From positions 1 to 7,448 of the forward strand of contig JAJZLI010000036.1 of NCBI GenBank assembly GCA_021803645.1: a stretch of 7,448 nucleotides of DNA, read 5' to 3'. The notes beneath the pieces were generated by a model. The model saw nothing but the letters and a program-made list of their open reading frames with translations. It made no database searches and was not told where the DNA came from. How positions within the stretch are numbered: position 1 is the stretch's first letter; every line of letters starts with the position of its first letter. Shown here in pieces: positions 6,561 to 7,448 of the stretch. The position numbers and the translations under genes are program-made. The DNA is from a bacterium. GTDB lineage: Bacteria; Patescibacteriota; Dojkabacteria; JAKAPS01; JAJZLI01.

Positions 6561-7448
6561 ATGAAATTTTTAATATTTGCAGGTGGTAATGGTACAAGGC
6601 TGTGGCCAGTTTCAAGGAAAAACCATCCTAAACAATTTCAAAAATTTATAAAAGGAAAGTCACTCTTTCAGATGACGGTTGAAAGACTGTTGAAGAAATT
6701 TTCCAAAGAAGATCTATATGTTGTTTCTCCAAAAGAATATGTTCCTATCATAAAAGAAGAGTTTTCTGGCATTTCAGATAGTAACATTCTTATAGAAGCA
6801 GAAACTAGGGATACTTTGGCTTGTGTTGGGTTTGGTGCATATGTATTGAATAAAAAATTTCCCGATGAAAACATTGCAATTTTGTGGTCTGATCATTTAA
6901 TAAAATATGAAGATGTCTTTTTAAAAGCATATATTACTGCAGATAAATATGCTACTGAGCATGATAAAATTGTGCAAATAGATGTAAACCCCACTTCTCC
7001 AAATGTTAACTTAGGATATGTCAAGATTGGTGAACAAATAGAAACATTAGATAATTTTGGAATTTATAAATTCGTAAAGCATATTGAGAAACCAGACCTT
7101 CAGGCGGCTAAAACTTTTATAGAAAGTTTTGAATATTTATGGCATACAGGTTATAAAGTTTTTCCAAAAGGGAAACTTCCTGAACTGTATAAAAAGTATA
7201 TGCCTCATGTCGCAGAGATTTTAGAAAAGATTACCGAGAAGTATTTTAAAGGGGAAGATTTTACATCTCTATACTCTTCAATAGATAAAATTTCAATTGA
7301 TTATGCAATTCTTGAAAAAGTAGGTCCTGATGAAGTTGTAGATATTCCAGCAGATCTTGGTTGGTCTGATATAGGAAATTGGGCTTCTTTTAAAGAAGTG
7401 ATGGAAGAAACTACTGAGTCTAATGTTGTTATTTCTGCCTCCGTTACC
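6561..7448 (+). CDS. manC: Mannose-1-phosphate guanylyltransferase, 3' end cut by window
   Basis: The first 296 residues of a nucleotidyltransferase that makes GDP-mannose from GTP and mannose-1-phosphate, feeding surface polysaccharide or glycan synthesis in the cytoplasm. The frame is still open at the window edge; family members usually run to about 340-470 residues. The signature loop AGGNGTRLWPVSR (7-19) with PKQF (23-26) is intact. Further motifs are WSDH (109-112, usually PADH or PSDH), NLGYVKIG in place of the usual GYGYI region, EKP (176-178), WHTG (194-197, usually WNSG), SIDYAILEK (245-253) and GWSDIGNW (267-274). These separate it from glucose-1-phosphate thymidylyl- and uridylyltransferases. 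Whether a C-terminal phosphomannose isomerase domain follows cannot be seen. The ATG at 6561 leads straight into the nucleotide-binding strand, so the start is secure although no Shine-Dalgarno sequence precedes it. It is divergent from the ileS operon, with 161 bp between the two start codons. Confidence 0.88.
   Translation, partial: MKFLIFAGGNGTRLWPVSRKNHPKQFQKFIKGKSLFQMTVERLLKKFSKEDLYVVSPKEYVPIIKEEFSGISDSNILIEAETRDTLACVGFGAYVLNKKFPDENIAILWSDHLIKYEDVFLKAYITADKYATEHDKIVQIDVNPTSPNVNLGYVKIGEQIETLDNFGIYKFVKHIEKPDLQAAKTFIESFEYLWHTGYKVFPKGKLPELYKKYMPHVAEILEKITEKYFKGEDFTSLYSSIDKISIDYAILEKVGPDEVVDIPADLGWSDIGNWASFKEVMEETTESNVVISASVT

Noticed and set aside
6668..6874. Minus-strand reading frame of 68 codons inside manC
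   Set aside because: It lies wholly within the well-supported manC frame, and its translation shows no recognisable domain.

Overview
This window is AT-rich and gene-dense. It reads as part of a bacterial chromosome holding core cell-envelope and translation genes. On the minus strand, four genes run in one direction, right to left: ileS (isoleucyl-tRNA synthetase), a RodA-like SEDS glycosyltransferase, an FtsW-like SEDS glycosyltransferase, and a MurG-like GlcNAc transferase. The junctions are an ATGA overlap (ileS/rodA), a 19-nt gap (rodA/ftsW) and an 11-nt overlap (ftsW/murG), so the four are probably one operon. On the plus strand a divergent manC-like mannose-1-phosphate guanylyltransferase starts at 6561 and runs off the right edge still open. 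The only non-coding stretch is the 161-bp divergent intergenic region (6400-6560). It holds one good promoter candidate for each direction.

Organism: the combination of strong AT bias, tight packing, a eukaryote/archaeal-like (type 2) IleRS, a MurG with a shortened first glycine loop, paired rodA/ftsW genes and no visible Shine-Dalgarno sequences fits a Candidate Phyla Radiation (Patescibacteria) lineage. This is inference from gene character and I cannot name the phylum. The genetic code looks standard: ileS ends in TGA, and none of the five reading frames uses an internal TGA, which argues against the lineages that read UGA as glycine.

Function: MurG makes lipid II on the inner face of the membrane. 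FtsW and RodA polymerise lipid II into glycan strands during division and elongation. The operon therefore joins the last cytoplasmic step of peptidoglycan synthesis to its polymerases, with ileS as the translationally coupled first gene. manC would supply GDP-mannose for surface glycans. I did not find a new multi-gene system. The points most worth a second look are the predicted leaderless ileS transcript, the lack of ribosome-binding sites, the altered acceptor-side motifs in MurG, and the enlarged RodA that has lost a normally conserved aspartate.
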